Assembly (NCBI GenBank): GCA_020636435.1
Contig: JACJXX010000001.1
Span: 4,743,501-4,807,500 of the forward strand
DNA length: 64,000 nt
Reading direction: 5' to 3'
Origin: Lewinellaceae bacterium
Lineage (GTDB): Bacteria; Bacteroidota; Bacteroidia; Chitinophagales; Saprospiraceae
Shown in pieces: positions 59,787-64,000 of this stretch (position 1 is the first letter of the stretch; every line of letters starts with the position of its first letter). The position numbers and the translations under genes were made by a program. Under the pieces are notes generated by a model. That model ran no database searches, was not told where the DNA came from, and saw only the letters and a list, made by a program, of their open reading frames with translations.

Positions 59787-60815
59787 TCAAAACTCCCCGT
59801 TCGCTTCCCGGTACACCACGGCCAGCATCACCTGGCCCACCGCCCGCAGGGTTCTCCGGTCGATGACATCCATGTTGTCATTGTGGGTGTGCCAGTGTTC
59901 GCCGAAGCCGCTCTGCGTGGCCGGCTGCCGGTTGATGATGTCGATCATGGGAATTTTGGCGATGGTGTTGACGAAATAGTGGTCGTCGGTGATGCCTCCC
60001 CCGGAATCGTTGACGAAATAGTTGCCATATCCCATATTCTGCGCCAGTTTCCAGACTTTAGCGACGATGCGGGGGGCAAACTGCACGGAGTAATATTCTT
60101 TGGGAAAGCGGGCCCCTTCCGCGCCGACCATGTCCAGCAGTATGCCATATTTAGGCCGCTGTTTGCCGCTGACGTGCAGGTTGCGGGCCCAATACTGAGA
60201 ACCCAATGCATAAGTCTCGGCGCGCTCGCCCCCGCTCTCCCCGTAGTCTTCGGCATCGAAAAGCACGATATCCACGCCCATCTCAATGGGGTGGGCCTGG
60301 AGCTGGCGCGCCACTTCCAGCAATACAGCGACGCCGCTGCCGCCGTCATCCGCCCCGAGGATGGGCTCGTCCCGGCGCTCTTCGCTGAGGGGCGAATCGG
60401 CGAACGGCCGGCTGTCCCAATGGGCAGCCAGGACAATGCGCTTGGTGGCGCCCGGGTTGAACTGGGCAATGATGTTGGTGGCCTTCAGCACTTCGCCGGT
60501 ATAGGCGGTGGGCTGGAAATCCTGCTCGATCACCTTTGCGCCATAGCTTTTGAACTGGTTCACCAGCCATTGTTTGCACTGCTGATGCGCATCGGTATTG
60601 GGCACGCGCGGGCCGAAGGCCACCTGGCGCGCCACGAAAGCATAAGCCGAATCCCGTTCGAATTTGGGCACGGGCACTTTCTCCTTCGGCGGCGCTTCTT
60701 CGGCGCTGGTTTGCCCGCTGCCGTCGGATTGGCAGCCGGAAAGGCCGGCCAGCAGCAGGCCGGCAAGAATCAGGGGGAGAAAGAATCTGGCCGCCAAAAA
60801 ATTTCTTAATTGCAT
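59787..60815 (-). CDS. M28-family / glutaminyl cyclase-like zinc lipoprotein
   Basis: 342 residues. Lipobox LLAGLSGC anchors it after a signal peptide. The M28 core is complete: IVLAAHWDSRPFAD (His and Asp), ILGADDGGSGVAVLLEVARQL (Asp), DIVLFDAEDYGESG (Glu), and the late HTHNDNMDVID (His). This residue set and WDSRPFAD match the glutaminyl-peptide cyclotransferase branch, which forms pyroglutamate at protein N-termini, but aminopeptidase activity is a close alternative. Located next to thiL, 17 bp apart, likely co-transcribed. Periplasmic or surface-located. Confidence 0.88.
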   Translation of the reverse strand: MQLRNFLAARFFLPLILAGLLLAGLSGCQSDGSGQTSAEEAPPKEKVPVPKFERDSAYAFVARQVAFGPRVPNTDAHQQCKQWLVNQFKSYGAKVIEQDFQPTAYTGEVLKATNIIAQFNPGATKRIVLAAHWDSRPFADSPLSEERRDEPILGADDGGSGVAVLLEVARQLQAHPIEMGVDIVLFDAEDYGESGGERAETYALGSQYWARNLHVSGKQRPKYGILLDMVGAEGARFPKEYYSVQFAPRIVAKVWKLAQNMGYGNYFVNDSGGGITDDHYFVNTIAKIPMIDIINRQPATQSGFGEHWHTHNDNMDVIDRRTLRAVGQVMLAVVYREANGEF

Positions 60816-60832
60816 GGATGTTAATTGTTTTC

Positions 60833-61903
60833 TTACTTTTTTTTCAGTTTCGACGGGTCAAAGTGCCGCCAGCCCTGGGCTTGGATGTCGTGAATGTTGC
60901 CGCCTTTGGTGTGCAGCTTCACCCCGTCCTCTTTCGGAACGATTTCGCCTGCAATATAGAGATCCGGCAGGTATTTCACCTTTTCTACATCATCCGGATT
61001 TATAGTAAAAAGCAGTTCGTAGTCCTCCCCGCCGCTCAGGGCGCAGGTGATGGGGTCGAGCTTGAACTCGATGGCCTGGAGCTGGGCGTCGGGGTGGATG
61101 GGCACCCCGCTCTCTTCCAGGAATACCCCTACGCCGGATTGCCTGCTGATGTGAAACAGTTCGGAAGCCACCCCGTCGGAAATGTCGATCATGGCGGTGG
61201 GCACCAGGCCGTTTTGTTCGAACCTGTCGATCATATCGCGCCGGGCCTCGGGTTTGAGCTGCCGGCCGATGAGGTAATCGTGCCCCTCCAGCTCGGGCTG
61301 TACGCCGGGGCTGGACAGGTAGACCTGCTTTTCGCGCTCCAGGAGCTGCAGGCCCAGATAGGCGGCGCCCACATTGCCGGTAATGCAGATCAGGTCGCCG
61401 ACCCGCGCGCCGCTGCGGTAGGTGAGCTTGTCCTTTTCCCCCTGCCCGATGGCGGTTACGCTGATGACCAGGCCGCGGGGGGAGGAGGTGGTGTCGCCCC
61501 CTACGAGGTCCACCTTATAAAAATCGCAGGCGGTTCGGATGCCTTCGTAAATCTCGTCCAGCGCTTCCACCGAGAAGCGGTTGGACAGGGCGATGGAGAC
61601 GGTAATTTGCTTCGGCCGGGCGTTCATGGCGTAGATGTCGGACAGGTTGACGATGACAGATTTGTAGCCCAGGTGTTTCAGGGGCGTGTACATCAGGTCG
61701 AAGTGGATGCCCTCGACCAGCATGTCGGTGGAGACGACGGTCAGGTAATTTCCATTGCTGATCACGGCGGCGTCATCGCCCACTCCTTTGATGGAGGAGG
61801 GGTTGCGCAGGGGGAAGTGCTGCGTCAGGTGGTCGATCAGGCCGAACTCGCCGAGTTCGTTGACGTCGGTGCGTTTAGGTTGCTGTGGGCTGTCTTGTGG
61901 CAT
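60833..61903 (-). CDS. thiL: Thiamine-monophosphate kinase
   Basis: 356 residues. ThiL phosphorylates thiamine monophosphate to thiamine diphosphate with ATP. The PurM-type motifs are clear: GVGDDAAVISNGNYLTVVSTDMLVEGIHF (Asp-rich metal site, in two parts), KSVIVNLSDIYAMNA, DLVGGDTTSSPRG, and MIDISDGVASELFHI. The product cofactor is used by the 2-oxo acid dehydrogenase E1 encoded at 29063-31453, though the two are not linked transcriptionally. Upstream of the M28 gene in the same direction. Confidence 0.94.
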   Translation of the reverse strand: MPQDSPQQPKRTDVNELGEFGLIDHLTQHFPLRNPSSIKGVGDDAAVISNGNYLTVVSTDMLVEGIHFDLMYTPLKHLGYKSVIVNLSDIYAMNARPKQITVSIALSNRFSVEALDEIYEGIRTACDFYKVDLVGGDTTSSPRGLVISVTAIGQGEKDKLTYRSGARVGDLICITGNVGAAYLGLQLLEREKQVYLSSPGVQPELEGHDYLIGRQLKPEARRDMIDRFEQNGLVPTAMIDISDGVASELFHISRQSGVGVFLEESGVPIHPDAQLQAIEFKLDPITCALSGGEDYELLFTINPDDVEKVKYLPDLYIAGEIVPKEDGVKLHTKGGNIHDIQAQGWRHFDPSKLKKK

Positions 61904-62158
61904 GTTTTGTTGTTTGTTGCTGGTTGCCGGCTGGGCTGCTGAACGGGCAACTTACAACCAACAACGACTAACGGGGCGCTCTGGTTGTGCAAAGGTAGGG
62001 AAATTGGAGAGATGAGATAACCTGGAGAATTTGACACAACCTGGAAAACAGCCTTGAACAATAAGCCATTTTACTTGTACCTTTGTACAAAGCATGCTGG
62101 CCCTGCTATCCGTGTTCCATATTAATTGAGCAGGAGTCAGCTCAAAAGCCAATACGAT

Positions 62159-64000
62159 ATGTTCGATGACCGCCCTGTAACAGAATGGTTGCCCATTACC
62201 CGGGAAGAAGTAGAGATGAGAGGGTGGGATGAGCTCGACGTGATCCTCATCTCCGGAGATGCGTATGTAGACCACCCGGCCTTCGGCACGGCGGTCATCG
62301 GCCGGATTATGGAAAGCGAGGGCCTGCGGGTAGCCATCGTGCCGCAGCCCAACTGGCAGGACGACCTGCGCGACTTCAAAAAAATGGGAGCTCCGCGCCT
62401 GTTCTTCGGTGTCACCTCCGGCTGCATGGATTCCATGGTCAACCACTACACAGCTGCCCGGCGCAGGCGTTCCACGGACGCTTACACCCCCGGGGGCGAA
62501 TCAGGTTTCCGCCCCGACTATGCCACAACCGTTTACACCAAAATCCTTAAAGGCCTGTACCCCGGCGTGCCGGTGCTCATCGGCGGCATCGAAGCCTCCC
62601 TGCGGCGGGTAACCCACTATGACTACTGGGCCGACAAGCTCTTCCCCAACATCCTGGAGATGAGCGGCGCCGATATGCTCGTTTATGGCATGGGGGAATT
62701 GCCGCTGAGAGAGATCATCCGCTTACTGGAGCGGGGCGTTCCTTTTGATTCCATAGATACCGTGCCGCAGACGGCCATCCTGCGCAGCAAGCCGGAAATC
62801 CCCAAAAATAAAAACTGGGAAGACCTCTGGCTCAACTCCCACGAGCGCTGCCTGCGCGATAAGCTGGCCTTTGCCGCCAACTTCAAGCATGTTGAGCAGC
62901 AATCCAATAAGGTGCAAGCCAAGCGCATTCTGCAGGAGGTGGGAGAGCAGGTGCTCGTCGTCAACCCGCCCTATCCGCCGATGACGGAGAACGAGATCGA
63001 CACCTCCTTCGACTTGCCCTATACCCGCATGCCGCACCCCAAATACAAGCGGCGCGGCTCGCCCCCGGCTTATGAGATGATCCGCTTTTCGGTGAACATG
63101 CACCGGGGCTGCTTCGGCGGCTGTAGTTTTTGCACCATCTCCGCCCATCAGGGCAAGTTCATCGCCAGCCGTTCGGAAGAGTCCATCCTCAAAGAAGTGG
63201 AGGTAGTCACTAAAATGCCCGACTTCAAAGGCTACATCAGCGACCTGGGCGGCCCTTCCGCCAATATGTATAAAATGAAAGGCAAGGTGCAATCGATCTG
63301 CGACCGCTGCGTGGCCCCCTCCTGCATCCACCCGGTGATCTGCTCCAACCTCGACACCAGCCACAAACCCATGACCGAGCTGTACCGCAAGGTGGACGCC
63401 CACCCGGAGGTCAAAAAAGCATTCGTGGGCAGCGGCATCCGCTATGACCTGCTGGTGGACAGCTACAATAAAAACAATGACGGAAGCCTCGATGAATATA
63501 TGGAGCAAGTGGTGACCTGCCACATCAGCGGCCGCCTGAAGGTGGCGCCGGAACACACCTCCGACGATACCTTAAAGATCATGCGCAAGCCTTCCTTCAA
63601 GCACTTCCACGAATTCAAGAAAAAGTACGACAAGATCAACCGCAAGCACGGCCTAAATCAGCCGCTGATCCCCTACTTCATCTCCAGCCACCCCGGTTCT
63701 CAGATGGAAGACATGGCCAACCTGGCTGCCGAAACCAAGGATATGGGGTTTAAGTTGGAGCAAGTGCAGGACTTCACCCCCACGCCGATGACCGTGGCCA
63801 CCGTTATATACTATACCGGTGTGCATCCCTATACCCTGAAGCCGGTTTATACCGCCAAATCAAAGAATGAAAAGCGGCAGCAACACCTTTTCTTTTTCTG
63901 GCACAAGCGGGAAAACCACAAGGCCATTCGGGAGAAGCTGGAAAGCATCGGCCGGGAAGACCTCGTCGGGAAACTGATCGAGGAAAAGAAGAAGCACCAT
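62159..64000 (+). CDS. YgiQ-family radical SAM protein, partial (C-terminus beyond window)
   Basis: Open from the ATG at 62159 to the window edge, 614 codons visible. The UPF0313 N-terminal region shows VILISGDAYVDHPAFGTAVIGRIM, LFFGVTSGCMDSMVNHYTA and VLIGGIEASLRRVTHYDYW, all family-specific. The radical SAM cluster motif MHRGCFGGCSFCTIS has its three Cys at about 318, 322 and 325. Later LKVAPEHTSDDTLKIMRKP and the QVQDFTPTPMT region are also conserved. The exact chemistry of YgiQ proteins is not settled. No stop occurs before the edge. Confidence 0.93.
   Translation, partial: MFDDRPVTEWLPITREEVEMRGWDELDVILISGDAYVDHPAFGTAVIGRIMESEGLRVAIVPQPNWQDDLRDFKKMGAPRLFFGVTSGCMDSMVNHYTAARRRRSTDAYTPGGESGFRPDYATTVYTKILKGLYPGVPVLIGGIEASLRRVTHYDYWADKLFPNILEMSGADMLVYGMGELPLREIIRLLERGVPFDSIDTVPQTAILRSKPEIPKNKNWEDLWLNSHERCLRDKLAFAANFKHVEQQSNKVQAKRILQEVGEQVLVVNPPYPPMTENEIDTSFDLPYTRMPHPKYKRRGSPPAYEMIRFSVNMHRGCFGGCSFCTISAHQGKFIASRSEESILKEVEVVTKMPDFKGYISDLGGPSANMYKMKGKVQSICDRCVAPSCIHPVICSNLDTSHKPMTELYRKVDAHPEVKKAFVGSGIRYDLLVDSYNKNNDGSLDEYMEQVVTCHISGRLKVAPEHTSDDTLKIMRKPSFKHFHEFKKKYDKINRKHGLNQPLIPYFISSHPGSQMEDMANLAAETKDMGFKLEQVQDFTPTPMTVATVIYYTGVHPYTLKPVYTAKSKNEKRQQHLFFFWHKRENHKAIREKLESIGREDLVGKLIEEKKKHH

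Overview
The window looks like a chromosomal segment of a Bacteroidota bacterium, most probably from the Saprospiria. The indicators are a SusC/SusD pair followed by a hybrid two-component system, a protein with a type IX secretion (type B, gliding-motility) sorting domain, Bacteroidota-type promoters (TTG about 20 nt before TAnnTTTG), and two one-piece sensor kinase/receiver/AraC proteins. The genus is inferred from gene content and style only. No rRNA, tRNA or CRISPR array was recognised.

Layout. 1-3.9 kb: minus-strand operon of a T9SS type B surface protein and two outer-membrane/secreted proteins (the last cut by the window edge). 4.5-5.6 kb: glucosaminidase. 6.0-15.0 kb: susC, susD and a cognate hybrid regulator without nearby glycan enzymes. 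15.0-20.1 kb: EGF-like lipoprotein, lgt, and two paralogous lytic transglycosylases. 20.8-25.2 kb: moaD, a TPR protein with a degenerate CHAT domain, and a second glucosaminidase. 25.5-31.5 kb: OmpH/Skp chaperone, site-2-type protease, acyl-CoA dehydrogenase, and a fused alpha/beta 2-oxo acid dehydrogenase E1. 32.0-34.9 kb: tight operon HIT / metallophosphatase / IMPase-family phosphatase / GHMP kinase. 35.0-41.8 kb: moaE, a beta-barrel protein, CNNM-CBS protein and lptC, a complete IS4-type insertion sequence with target duplication, a sugar isomerase-like protein, and pth. 42.0-44.5 kb: MntR-like regulator with a Mn/Zn ABC transporter (binding protein and ATPase; no permease seen). 44.75-49.4 kb: 7TM hybrid kinase, two small membrane proteins, nitroreductase. 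49.5-54.2 kb: membrane pyrophosphatase and Prc protease. 54.3-57.5 kb: an AT-rich three-gene island (cytosine-5 DNA methyltransferase, ParB-fold protein, unknown protein). 57.9-64.0 kb: ABC-F protein, M28/glutaminyl-cyclase-like lipoprotein, thiL, and a YgiQ radical SAM protein cut by the window edge.

The two most interesting signals are the AT-rich island and the intergenic repeats. The island resembles a compact restriction-modification-like defence locus; its third protein carries a D-G-L-D ... V-L-G-Q-C-A pattern that could be a divergent PD-(D/E)XK nuclease. At least two families of non-coding inverted-repeat elements occur more than once (about 165 bp at 5784, 20584 and 48539; about 115-150 bp at 18538, 18822 and 35505), along with many nested hairpins. 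A related GC-rich repeat unit also appears inside the ATP-lid coding region of both hybrid kinases.
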